Assembly (NCBI GenBank): GCA_012517875.1
Contig: JAAYUB010000077.1
Coordinates: forward strand, 1 to 64,000
DNA: 64,000 nucleotides
Source: Acidobacteriota bacterium
GTDB lineage: Bacteria > Acidobacteriota > JAAYUB01
Direction of reading: 5' to 3'
The notes beneath the pieces were generated by a model, which ran no database searches, had not been told where the DNA came from, and worked only from the letters and a program-made list of their open reading frames with translations. A program made the position numbers and the translations under genes. Within the stretch, counting starts at the first letter, position 1, and each line of letters begins with the position of its first letter. Shown here piece by piece: positions 27,668-36,022 of this stretch.

Positions 27668-28736
27668 GATCGCGCACGCCCTGATTGTCACCGGGTACAT
27701 TTTGTCGGTGGTGCTCACCCTGGCGGCGCTGCTCACCTGGATGGAGCGGAAGCAGAGTGCTCTGATGCAGGACCGGATCGGCGCCAATCGCGCCAGCATT
27801 CTGGGCTTTCGGGCCATCGGGCTGTTCCACATCATCGCCGACTCGCTGAAAATGTTCCTCAAGGAGGACTTCGTCCCCGCCCGCGGCGTCCGGCTGTTCC
27901 ACACCCTGGCGCCGTTCATCTCGGCGTTCTGCGCTCTGGCGATATTCGCCTGCATCCCCTTCGGGCCGTCTGTACCGCTGGGCGATACCACCGTCAACCT
28001 GTGGATTTTCGATTCCAACATCTCCCTGCTGTATGTGCTCGCACTCGGGTCGCTGGGCATCTACGGCATCTTTTTCGCCGGCTGGTCGTCGCATAACAAG
28101 TTCGCCTACCTCGGCGCCATGCGCGGCGCCGCCCAGATGCTGTCGTATGAAATCGCGCTGGGCATCTCGCTGATCGGCCTGATCATGATTTACGGTTCCC
28201 TGAGCCTGAATGACATTATCCACTACCAGGGCCAGCAGCTCTTCGGTTTCCTGCCGGCGTGGGGTGTGGTCCTCCAGCCGCTGGCCTGCCTGATTTTCCT
28301 CACCGCAGGTATCGCCGAATCGAAGCGTAACCCCTTCGACATGCCCGAAGGCGAGTCCGAGATCATCGGCTACTTCACCGAGTACAGCAGCATGAAATTC
28401 GGCCTGTTCTTCCTGGCCGATTTCATCGAAGTGGTCGTGGTGGCCGCTCTGGTGAGCGTGCTGTTCTTCGGCGGCTGGCAGTTCCCGTACCTGCAGGCGG
28501 ACGGATTTCATCTGCCGGGCGGCACGCACTGGGCGCTGGCCCCGCTGGCCGTCGGGTTGATCCAGGTGGGCGCGTTCGGCGCGAAGCTGTTCTTCTTCTG
28601 CTGGCTGCAGCTGACGATCCGCTGGACGCTCCCCCGCTTCCGGTACGACCAGCTCATGCGGCTGGGATGGCAGTTTCTGCTGCCGCTGTCCATCGTCAAC
28701 ATCCTCGTGACCGGGATCATCCTGGTGTACAGGTGA
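27660..28736 (+). CDS. nuoH: NADH-quinone oxidoreductase subunit H
   Basis: A 358-residue membrane subunit with about eight helices that joins the peripheral and membrane arms at the quinone channel. Family blocks are AALLTWMERKQSALMQDRIG near residue 20, ADSLKMFLKEDF near 60, and KRNPFDMPEGESEIIGYFTEYSSMKF near 222, which holds the conserved acidic residues. Start and length are normal. It overlaps nuoG by 8 bp and touches nuoI. Confidence 0.96.
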   Translation: MSEIAHALIVTGYILSVVLTLAALLTWMERKQSALMQDRIGANRASILGFRAIGLFHIIADSLKMFLKEDFVPARGVRLFHTLAPFISAFCALAIFACIPFGPSVPLGDTTVNLWIFDSNISLLYVLALGSLGIYGIFFAGWSSHNKFAYLGAMRGAAQMLSYEIALGISLIGLIMIYGSLSLNDIIHYQGQQLFGFLPAWGVVLQPLACLIFLTAGIAESKRNPFDMPEGESEIIGYFTEYSSMKFGLFFLADFIEVVVVAALVSVLFFGGWQFPYLQADGFHLPGGTHWALAPLAVGLIQVGAFGAKLFFFCWLQLTIRWTLPRFRYDQLMRLGWQFLLPLSIVNILVTGIILVYR

Positions 28737-28741
28737 GCCAG

Positions 28742-29272
28742 ATGACCAAGCCCAAACTCACCGTGCTGGAGCGACTGTACCTGCCGGAGATTCTCCGCGG
28801 CCTGCTCATCACAACCCGGCACCACTTTGCTAACCTGACCGTGCACATCCTCCACCGGATCGGCCTGGCCAAGGGAAAGCGAGGCGCGGTGACCTTCCAG
28901 TATCCCGAGGATCCCCGCCCGGTGGCCCGCCGGCTGCGCGCCCGCCACCGCCTGATGAAGCGCCCCGACGGCTCCACCCGCTGCGTCGCCTGCATGATGT
29001 GCGAGACCATCTGCCCGGCCCAATGCATCTACATCGTGGCGGACGAGCACCACGACCCGCGGATCGAGAAGCGGCCGAAGTCGTTCGACATCGACTTGGG
29101 GATCTGCGTGATGTGCGGCTATTGCGTGGAGGCGTGCCCGGAGGATGCCATCCGCATGGACACCTACATCACGGAGACCTCGTCCTTCACCCGCGAAGGC
29201 ATGCTGCTGACCATCGACGATCTGATGAATCACCACAACGAGGACAGCTTCCCCAGACACACCTCCTCCTGA
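28742..29272 (+). CDS. nuoI: NADH-quinone oxidoreductase subunit I
   Basis: A 176-residue ferredoxin-like subunit with two 4Fe-4S motifs: CVACMMCETICPAQCI near residue 81 and CVMCGYCVEACPEDAI near 121. The cluster pair passes electrons to NuoB. ATG 28742 is used, with AGGTGAG ahead; GTG 28733, which overlaps the nuoH stop as GTGA, is an alternative. This is the last nuo gene here. The next gene is on the other strand, so nuoJKLMN must lie elsewhere or be missing. Confidence 0.95.
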   Translation: MTKPKLTVLERLYLPEILRGLLITTRHHFANLTVHILHRIGLAKGKRGAVTFQYPEDPRPVARRLRARHRLMKRPDGSTRCVACMMCETICPAQCIYIVADEHHDPRIEKRPKSFDIDLGICVMCGYCVEACPEDAIRMDTYITETSSFTREGMLLTIDDLMNHHNEDSFPRHTSS

Positions 29273-29353
29273 ACACCTGCTGCCCGCGCCGCAACGGACC
29301 GGCGCCCGCCGCCTACCCGCAGGCCATGCCATCATCGGTGTGATTGATTCGGC

Positions 29354-29665
29354 TCAGCGGATCGGCCAGTTGGCCGGCGCCGACTCCAGGCGGCCGCCCA
29401 ACAAGGTGCCGTTGATCCACATCACCCGGAGGTGGAAGTCGGTCTTGAACTGCGGGCTCTCAAGTTCTCCCTTCAGGCTGTCACCAGCTTGCAACGGCAG
29501 CGGCAGTTCGCTTTGGAAGCAGATGCCGCTCTTGCTGACGTTGACCGTGGTGATATTGGCGCTGATGGCACGCCCGCAGCTGTCCTCGGCCCGCAGATGC
29601 AGCTTGAGGCGGATGGGAACCCGCTTCTCCTTGCGAAGATTGTTGAGCATGCGTACCTGCCCCAT
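29354..29665 (-). CDS. PilZ domain protein
   Basis: A 103-residue single-domain protein. RKEKRVPIRLKLHLRAED near residues 11-28 contains the RxxxR motif, and TVNVSKSGICFQSE near 41-54 matches the (D/N)xSxxG motif that contacts cyclic di-GMP. The rest is the six-stranded barrel, including FHLRVMWINGTLLGGRLE. Such proteins transmit cyclic di-GMP levels to motility, exopolysaccharide or type IV pili. It converges on nuoI and has no obvious partner nearby. Confidence 0.82.
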   Translation of the reverse strand: MGQVRMLNNLRKEKRVPIRLKLHLRAEDSCGRAISANITTVNVSKSGICFQSELPLPLQAGDSLKGELESPQFKTDFHLRVMWINGTLLGGRLESAPANWPIR

Positions 29666-29698
29666 CGGTCGTCAATGTGATGAACGGATGGTATTGTA

Positions 29699-30649
29699 TC
29701 ACCGACCGGGGTGAAAATAGCCGCGTCGTGTATAAATCTTGAATGTTCCCGGCTGTGCCAACTTGACCTCGAGCCGCCGGAAAGACGCCTGGGCGGGCGT
29801 GACAGTGGGGTGGAATCCGATCCGGTACTGGTGGCGCAGCTCGGTGGCCAGGTCGGCGGTCACCCGATCCAGTTCCTGCAGGTCTTCGGGCACGAACAGG
29901 CGGCCGCCGCTCAGATCGGCTAGGTCCGACATCTCGCGGCCCGCCGTATCCCGAGAAACGTCGTCCAGATCGAAGAGCGTCTCCGCTCGGCGTTTCTGCA
30001 ACGCGATGAAGTAGATCTGGACGTCGCTGTTCCGGGCCTTGGCTAGAACGTCGGGGAAACCATAGTGGCTGTCCTTGTCTTCGCCGTCGGAGATGACCAC
30101 GAGCGCCTTGCGTTCGAATTTCCCCCGGGCGATGTGCTCCATGCCCAGATAAAGGGCGTCCCACAGCGGCGTGCCGCCGCCCGCCAGCATCCGCTCCAGG
30201 ATGGCATCCTTCACGTCGTCCCGGTCCTGGGTGAAGTCCAGCAGCAGTTCCGCCTGATCGTGGACGAAATCGACGACGAACACCTGGTTGTCCGGGTTGG
30301 AGTATTTGAGGAAAGCCAGCACCGCTTCGTTGACCAAGTTGAGCCGCTCCCGCATGCTGCCGCTGGTGTCGATGATCAGCCCCAGCGAAATCGGCAGGTC
30401 GGCCGGATGGAAGAGCGCCAGCTCCTGGAGAACCCCGTCGTCGTAAACCCGGAAGTCGTCAGCTGTGAGAGCGTCCACCCGCTGGCCGGCCTCGTTGAGT
30501 ACCGTCACGTCGAGGGTGACCATCCGCACCTGGACGCCGATGCGATAATCATCGCTTCGCCGGTCCTGAGCCAGAACGGTCCCGCCCGCCCACACGGCCG
30601 CGATCAGAACCAGCGCCACGCATCGGCTGACATCACTGGCGCGGCGCAT
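29699..30649 (-). CDS. Secreted VWA-domain protein (acidobacterial VWFA-related type)
   Basis: A 316-residue exported protein. A signal peptide covers residues 1-28 (LVLIAAVWAGGTVLAQ). A short N-terminal strand domain follows, with VTVLNEAGQRVDALTADDFRVYDDG. Then comes a VWA domain with the metal-ion site: LIIDTSGSMRER near 92 (DxSxS), GGGTPLWDALY near 145, and VVISDGEDKDS near 172. It ends LRHQYRIGFHP and RRGYFHPGR, as in the VWFA-related proteins common in Acidobacteriota. ATG 30649 has GAAGG 5 bases ahead. Its first 17 nt overlap the upstream VWA gene. The ligand is unknown. Confidence 0.88.
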   Translation of the reverse strand: MRRASDVSRCVALVLIAAVWAGGTVLAQDRRSDDYRIGVQVRMVTLDVTVLNEAGQRVDALTADDFRVYDDGVLQELALFHPADLPISLGLIIDTSGSMRERLNLVNEAVLAFLKYSNPDNQVFVVDFVHDQAELLLDFTQDRDDVKDAILERMLAGGGTPLWDALYLGMEHIARGKFERKALVVISDGEDKDSHYGFPDVLAKARNSDVQIYFIALQKRRAETLFDLDDVSRDTAGREMSDLADLSGGRLFVPEDLQELDRVTADLATELRHQYRIGFHPTVTPAQASFRRLEVKLAQPGTFKIYTRRGYFHPGR

Positions 30650-31559
30650 AGTAGCCTTCGCGGTGGTGCACAAAGAGCTTGGGCAGGCCCGGCGGGGGAT
30701 CCAGCTTCAGTGTGATCTTGCGCCAGGTGGCGTCCCGCCGCGTATTGGAGGGAATGTAGCCCAGCACATACTGGTGGCGCAGCTCGGAGTGGATCAGCTC
30801 GACGAAGTAGTCGAGTTCTTCAAGCGAGTTCGGGAAGAACACCCGGCCACCGGTCATCCGGCTGAGCTCCTGGATGATGCCTTCGCCGTAGCCCTCGGTG
30901 CCATGCTCGCCCAGCACGTAGATCTGGCAGTCGACTTCGCGGGCAAACTCCTTGATCTCGGCAAAGGTATAGCGGCTGTGGTTGTCCTCACCGTCGGTGA
31001 TGACGATCAGGGCCTTCTTGGCGTGGCGGCACTGGCGGATCTTATCCAAACCGATGTAGATGGCGTCAAACAGGGCCGTGCTGCCCCGGGCTTCGGAGTC
31101 GGAGATCTTCCCCTGAATCTGTCGCAGGTCGGTGGTGATGTCCTGGGCCAGCCGCGCCCGGTCGCTGAAAAGCACCAGGAAAAACTCGTCCTGGCGGGTA
31201 CCGTCATCGAGAAACCCGATGGCGCTCTGTCGGGCCTTGTTGATCTTGGGCTTCATGCTGTAGCTGGTGTCGAAGATCAGGCCGATGCTCACCGGTGACG
31301 CCTCGCTGGTAAAGTTCACCACCTCCTGCTCAACCTTGTCTTCGTATACCTTGAAATGTTCGGCTTGCAGTCCGGTGACGAACCGGTTCAGGGAGTCGGA
31401 TACGGCCACGCGTACGCGCACGCTGTCCACGTTCACCCGGATAGATGAGTACATGTCCGAGTCCGCGGTCCGGTTCTGCGCGGTTCCCCAGATTGCGAGA
31501 ACGCCGACTACGACCAGGATTGTCAGGACTCGGAGCACCATCCGTAGCTTCCTCATCAT
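30633..31559 (-). CDS. Secreted VWA-domain protein (acidobacterial VWFA-related type), paralogue
   Basis: A 308-residue protein with a hydrophobic N-terminal segment (VLTILVVVGVLAIWG) acting as signal or anchor. The order of parts matches the downstream gene: RVRVAVSDSLNRFVTGLQAEHFKVYEDK, then VWA motifs LIFDTSYSMKPK near 92, ARGSTALFDAIYIG near 145 and LIVITDGEDNHSRY near 170, then LRHQYVLGYIP and HHREGYYAPRQ at the end. The two overlap by 17 bp and are clearly tandem duplicates. The start is taken at ATG 31559; a second ATG follows directly. They may form a cell-surface pair. Confidence 0.88.
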   Translation of the reverse strand: MMRKLRMVLRVLTILVVVGVLAIWGTAQNRTADSDMYSSIRVNVDSVRVRVAVSDSLNRFVTGLQAEHFKVYEDKVEQEVVNFTSEASPVSIGLIFDTSYSMKPKINKARQSAIGFLDDGTRQDEFFLVLFSDRARLAQDITTDLRQIQGKISDSEARGSTALFDAIYIGLDKIRQCRHAKKALIVITDGEDNHSRYTFAEIKEFAREVDCQIYVLGEHGTEGYGEGIIQELSRMTGGRVFFPNSLEELDYFVELIHSELRHQYVLGYIPSNTRRDATWRKITLKLDPPPGLPKLFVHHREGYYAPRQ

Positions 31560-31707
31560 GCCCGGTGGATGCGCGCGCTGCCTCGATGGATGCAACAGAC
31601 CGGCAAAGATCTCACGCACATTATACAACAGCAGGTGGAACCGGCACCTGCACCCGGATTGCGGTTCGCCTTGGGGGCCGGAAACAGAATCCATAAATCA
31701 TCCGGTG

Positions 31708-31713
31708 TATACT
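31708..31713 (+). promoter_or_regulatory. -10 element ahead of radical SAM gene
   Basis: TATACT is preceded by GTG, near an extended -10 arrangement, and lies 59 bp before the radical SAM start. No clear -35 is seen. The divergent VWA pair starts 149 bp away on the other strand. Confidence 0.35.
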
Positions 31714-31771
31714 AGACAGGCCGTGCAATTGTTTCAAACACCACCGCCTGGTTCCCGTGCGAGGTTTGACG

Positions 31772-32710
31772 ATGAGCGGTACACCTCGGCCCGTCTATCT
31801 CGACACCCTGGCTGCCGGACGGTTCCCCGCCCTGCTGGCGGCGCTCCGCCGCCGCGCCCGGTCGTGTGATCTCTGTCCCCATGCCTGCGGTGTCGATCGG
31901 CTGGCCGATGCACGTGGGCGGTGCCGCACCGGCCGGCACGCCGTCGTGGCCAGCGCGGCCCCCCATTTCGGCGAAGAGGGTCCCATCTCGGGTTTCGCCG
32001 GCAGCGGCACCATCTTCTTCGCCCATTGCAACCTGTACTGCGTGTTCTGCCAGAATGCCGACATTTCGCACGGCGGCGATGGCGAGCCGCTGGACGCACG
32101 CGCGCTGGCCGGACTCATGCTGCGGCTGCAGCAGCTCGGCTGCCACAACATCAATCTGGTCACTCCCTCCCACGTCATTCTCCAAGTGGTGGAGGCCGTG
32201 GCCCTGGCCGCAGCGGACGGCTTGTGCGTGCCAATTGTCTACAATTCGGGCGGATACGACAGCACCGCCAGCATCCACATGCTGCACGAGGTGGTGGACA
32301 TCTACATGCCCGATCTGAAATTCCTGGATGCGGAGGCGGCGACCCGCTGGACCATCGCTCCCGACTACCCGGAGCGGGCCCGGGAAGCCGTCCGGGCGAT
32401 GCAGGCCGGCGTCGGGGATCTGATCATCGGCCCGGACGGCGTGGCCGTCCGGGGCCTGCTGGTGCGCCACCTCGTGCTTCCCGGCATGACGGCGGACAGT
32501 TGTGCGGTGCTGCGCTTTCTGGCCGAGTCGGTATCACGCCGGGTCTACGTCAACATCATGAGCCAGTACCACCCCTGCCACGAAGCGCGGGCGCATTCCT
32601 CACTTCGACACGTGCTTCGCGCCGAGGAGTACCAGGCGGTCACCGAGTACGCTCGATCCGTCGGCCTGGAACGTGTTGAATTCCAGTGCCGCCGGTTCCG
32701 GGAACACTGA
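31772..32710 (+). CDS. Radical SAM protein, PflX-like (COG1313 type)
   Basis: A 312-residue radical SAM enzyme. FFAHCNLYCVFCQNADISH near residue 85 is the CxxxCxxC site for the SAM-cleaving 4Fe-4S cluster. The N-terminal Cys set CDLCPHACGVDR and GRCRTG is typical of the PflX/COG1313 group, related to pyruvate formate-lyase activating enzymes. GLLVRHLVLPGMTADS near 230 also fits. The substrate is not known for this group and no glycyl radical enzyme is adjacent. ATG 31772 is preferred to GTG 31757 because GAGG sits 7 bases ahead. Confidence 0.85.
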   Translation: MSGTPRPVYLDTLAAGRFPALLAALRRRARSCDLCPHACGVDRLADARGRCRTGRHAVVASAAPHFGEEGPISGFAGSGTIFFAHCNLYCVFCQNADISHGGDGEPLDARALAGLMLRLQQLGCHNINLVTPSHVILQVVEAVALAAADGLCVPIVYNSGGYDSTASIHMLHEVVDIYMPDLKFLDAEAATRWTIAPDYPERAREAVRAMQAGVGDLIIGPDGVAVRGLLVRHLVLPGMTADSCAVLRFLAESVSRRVYVNIMSQYHPCHEARAHSSLRHVLRAEEYQAVTEYARSVGLERVEFQCRRFREH

Positions 32711-32784
32711 GTTTTCCAACTTTCGTTCAGGCTGACGCCGTTATACAATACGGATTCGACCGACTCCGGACCGGGAGATGGAAT

Positions 32785-35340
32785 ATGCGCATTTTGAGAC
32801 ATTTCAGAGTGTTGCCCAGTATGCCCCAGCGGCTGGGAGCCCTGCGGAAGATCACGCAAAACGTCTGGTTCAGTTGGAACCAGGATGCCATCTCCCTGTT
32901 CCATCGGATGGATCCCGATTTATGGGAAGCCGCGCAGCACAACCCGATCCGGTTTCTCGGCATGCTCAGCCAGGAGAAGTATCAGGAGCTGCTCACCGAC
33001 GAGGGGTTCCTGTCCCAGTTGGACCGGTTGGAGCAGACGTTCGATCAGTACATGAAGGCCAGCCAACGGTACACCTTCAACCTGGAACGGCCCACCGATT
33101 TTCAGGTCGCCTACTTCTCCTTTGAGTACGGGCTGACCGAGTGTCTGCCGCTTTACTCCGGCGGACTGGGCATCCTGTCGGGCGAGCATCTCAAGTCGGC
33201 CAGCGACCTCTGCCTGCCCCTCTACGGCATCGGCCTGATGTACCAGAAGGGGTATTTCCAGCAATATCTCAACAACGACGGCTGGCAGCAGGAGCACTAC
33301 CCCGTCAACGATTTCTTCAACATGCCGGTCACCCTCCTCCGGGACGACGCCGGAGCTCCGCTGACCGTCACCGTGGATCTGGCCGGCGTGGCCGTGACCG
33401 CCCAGCTGTGGAAGGTTGATGTGGGCCGGGTGCCACTCTACCTGCTGGACACCAACCTGCCGGAAAATCCGCCCGATTGCCGCGAGATCACCGCCCAGCT
33501 CTACGGCGGCGATACCGAACTGCGCATCCGCCAGGAACTACTGCTCGGCATCGGCGGCGTCCGCGCCCTCGGCCGGCTTGGACTCAATCCCCTCGTCTTT
33601 CATATGAACGAGGGGCATTCGGCCTTTGCCGCCCTGGAGCGGATCCGACTCCTGATGGCTCAGTACAAAGTATCCTTTGACGAGGCGCGCGAGGCGGTGT
33701 ACGCCAGCAGCGTCTTTACCACCCATACCCCCGTCCCCGCGGGCAACGATATGTTCCCGCGTTACCTCATGGAGAAGTATTTCGGCGCCTACGTTCAGCA
33801 GCTCGGTTTATCCTTCCAGGATTTGATGGGCCTGGGTCGTAAGAATCCCGGGGACGAAGCGGAGCCGTTCTGCATGACAGTCCTGGCCATCCGCCTCTCC
33901 GCCCACACCAATGCGGTCAGCCGGCTGCACGGCACCGTCTCGCGGCGGATGTGGCAGGGTATCTGGCCGGACGTTCCCGAGTCGGATATCCCGATCACCC
34001 ACATCACCAACGGCGTTCATATCCCCTCATGGATCTCGTTTGAAATGTCCACTCTGTACCAGCGCTACATCGGCCCCAACTGGTTCGAGGACCCCGACAG
34101 CAAGCGGGTGTGGGAGCGGATCGACCGGATTCCCGATTCCGAGCTGTGGCGCACCCACGAGCGCCGGCGGGAGCGCCTGGTGGCGTTCACCCGCCGCCGG
34201 CTCCATCGCCAGCTCACGCGCCGCGGCGCCTCACGCAAAGAGCTGGGCCTTGCCGCCGAAGTGCTCAACCCGGAGGCACTGACCATCGGCTTCGCCCGCC
34301 GGTTCGCCACCTACAAGCGCGGCCACCTGATCTTTAGAAATCCCGAACGCCTGGCGACCCTCCTGAACGATACCGAGCGGCCGGTCCAGATCATCATCGC
34401 CGGCAAGGCCCACCCGAAGGACAATCCCGGCAAGGAGATCATCCGTCAGATCATCCATCTCTCCCGGCGGGAGGAATTCCTTCACCGCGTGGTCTTCCTG
34501 GAAGACTACGACATGAACGTGGCGCGTTATCTCGTGCAGGGTGTAGACGTCTGGCTCAACAATCCGCGCCGACCGCTGGAGGCGTGCGGCACCAGCGGCA
34601 TGAAGGTCACGCCGAACGGCGGCCTGAACTTGAGCGTCCTGGACGGCTGGTGGGATGAGGGCTACACCGGCGACAACGGCTGGGCGATCGGCATGGGCGA
34701 AGAGTACACCGATGCCGACTACCATGACGAGGTGGAAAGCGAAGCCATCTACACGCTGCTGGAGAACGAGATTGTCCCCCTGTTCTACGACCGGGGGCGG
34801 GACAATCTGCCGCGCGGCTGGATCCAGAAGATGAAACTGGCCATGAAGACGCTCATCCCGTCGTTCAACACACACCGCATGCTCGAGGACTACGTGGAGC
34901 AGTTCTACGTCCAGGCGGCCATGCAGTGGCGGGTGATGACCGAGAAAAAGATGGCCCGCGCAGTCGAACTGGCCAAATGGCGTCGCAAGCTGCTGGACGG
35001 CTGGGACCAGGTGCAGATCGTGAATGTCGAGTACCGGCAGAACGGCGATTACGTGATCGGAGCGCCGATCCCCGTGCTGGCTGACCTGAAGCTGGGCCGC
35101 ATCTCGCCCGAGGAGGTGGAGGTGGACGCCTACTTCGGGCCGGTGGACGCCAACGACAACTTGCAAAACCATGACCTCTCACCGCTGATCTTCCAGGGTG
35201 AGGTCGACAAGGGCGTCTACCGGTTCTCCGGCGAGATCCGCTGCCAGAAAACCGGAAATTTCGGATTTTTCATCCGTGTCCTTCCCTACCACCCGCTGCT
35301 GTCATCCCAGTTGTCCCTGAACAAAATCCTGTGGGGCTAG
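32785..35340 (+). CDS. glgP: Alpha-glucan phosphorylase (GT35)
   Basis: An 851-residue enzyme of the short phosphorylase branch, which releases glucose 1-phosphate from glycogen or maltodextrins using pyridoxal phosphate. The N-terminus (ITQNVWFSWNQDAISLFHRMD) is the extra domain of this branch. Other blocks: VAYFSFEYGLTE near 112, LVFHMNEGHSAFAAL near 271, TTHTPVPAGNDMF near 312, ITNGVHIPSWIS near 410, RRFATYKRGHLIF near 508 and EACGTSGMKVTPNGGLNLS near 597, the PLP region. GGAG is 7 bases ahead of ATG 32785. It starts 74 bp after the radical SAM gene and is followed 9 bp later by dedA. Confidence 0.94.
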   Translation: MRILRHFRVLPSMPQRLGALRKITQNVWFSWNQDAISLFHRMDPDLWEAAQHNPIRFLGMLSQEKYQELLTDEGFLSQLDRLEQTFDQYMKASQRYTFNLERPTDFQVAYFSFEYGLTECLPLYSGGLGILSGEHLKSASDLCLPLYGIGLMYQKGYFQQYLNNDGWQQEHYPVNDFFNMPVTLLRDDAGAPLTVTVDLAGVAVTAQLWKVDVGRVPLYLLDTNLPENPPDCREITAQLYGGDTELRIRQELLLGIGGVRALGRLGLNPLVFHMNEGHSAFAALERIRLLMAQYKVSFDEAREAVYASSVFTTHTPVPAGNDMFPRYLMEKYFGAYVQQLGLSFQDLMGLGRKNPGDEAEPFCMTVLAIRLSAHTNAVSRLHGTVSRRMWQGIWPDVPESDIPITHITNGVHIPSWISFEMSTLYQRYIGPNWFEDPDSKRVWERIDRIPDSELWRTHERRRERLVAFTRRRLHRQLTRRGASRKELGLAAEVLNPEALTIGFARRFATYKRGHLIFRNPERLATLLNDTERPVQIIIAGKAHPKDNPGKEIIRQIIHLSRREEFLHRVVFLEDYDMNVARYLVQGVDVWLNNPRRPLEACGTSGMKVTPNGGLNLSVLDGWWDEGYTGDNGWAIGMGEEYTDADYHDEVESEAIYTLLENEIVPLFYDRGRDNLPRGWIQKMKLAMKTLIPSFNTHRMLEDYVEQFYVQAAMQWRVMTEKKMARAVELAKWRRKLLDGWDQVQIVNVEYRQNGDYVIGAPIPVLADLKLGRISPEEVEVDAYFGPVDANDNLQNHDLSPLIFQGEVDKGVYRFSGEIRCQKTGNFGFFIRVLPYHPLLSSQLSLNKILWG

Positions 35341-35349
35341 CCGGGGGAC

Positions 35350-35964
35350 ATGGACGCGCTCATCAGCAGCCTGCAGCAACTGCCTCCCCTGTGGATCTAC
35401 ACCATCCTGTTCCTGAGCGCGGTGGTGGAGAATCTGGTGCCGCCCGTCCCGGGCGACACGGTGACGCTCTTCGGCGCCTACCTGGTTGGGATCGGCTACC
35501 TGGATTTCTCCCTGGTCCTGCTTGCCACCACCGCCGGCTCGCTCACCGGGTTCATGGGGCTATACTGGGTGGGGTTCCGGTTCGGCCGTGACTTTCTGTA
35601 CCAGCGGAACTACCGGTTCTTCCCTCGTGCCCGCATGGAACAGGTGGACGCCTGGTTCATCCGGTGGGGGTTGTGGATCGTCCTGGTGAACCGCTTCCTG
35701 TCGGGCGCCCGTTCCGTGATCAGCCTAGTCTGCGGCATGACCCGGTTGCCGTATCTCCGGGTGGCTCTTGCAGCGCTGGTCAGCTGCCTGTTCTGGAACG
35801 CGCTGCTGCTCGCCGCCGGCTTCTACCTGGGCTCCCGCTGGAAGCAGGTGGTGGACATCGTGGAGAAGTACAACTACGCGGTCCTCGCAGCGGGCGTCCT
35901 GGCTGTTGCAATAATCTATTTCATCCGGCGGCGGCGGCGTGCCGCAGGCGGTAATAAATCTTGA
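35350..35964 (+). CDS. DedA family membrane protein
   Basis: A 204-residue membrane protein of the DedA/SNARE-associated family. VENLVPPVPGDTVTLFGAYLVG near residues 22-43 is the conserved reentrant region, and NRFLSGARSVISLVCGMTRLPY near 115-136 carries the conserved Arg residues. Four or more hydrophobic segments are visible, and the tail is basic (RRRRRAAGG). Members of this family act as flippases for undecaprenyl phosphate or phospholipids; which applies here is not visible. It is 9 bp after glgP. Confidence 0.88.
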   Translation: MDALISSLQQLPPLWIYTILFLSAVVENLVPPVPGDTVTLFGAYLVGIGYLDFSLVLLATTAGSLTGFMGLYWVGFRFGRDFLYQRNYRFFPRARMEQVDAWFIRWGLWIVLVNRFLSGARSVISLVCGMTRLPYLRVALAALVSCLFWNALLLAAGFYLGSRWKQVVDIVEKYNYAVLAAGVLAVAIIYFIRRRRRAAGGNKS

Positions 35965-35989
35965 TCTGCATTCCGAATCATACTAGAAT
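35961..35989 (+). promoter_or_regulatory. Sigma-70-like promoter for the sphingolipid-like operon
   Basis: TTGATC (35961-35966) and TAGAAT (35984-35989) are separated by exactly 17 bp and lie 33 bp ahead of the ATG at 36023. The -10 matches 5 of 6 consensus bases and the -35 four of six. The element overlaps the last codons of dedA. Confidence 0.6.
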
Positions 35990-36022
35990 TCCACAAATGT
36001 TCCATCAGCCCAGGAGTTCCGC

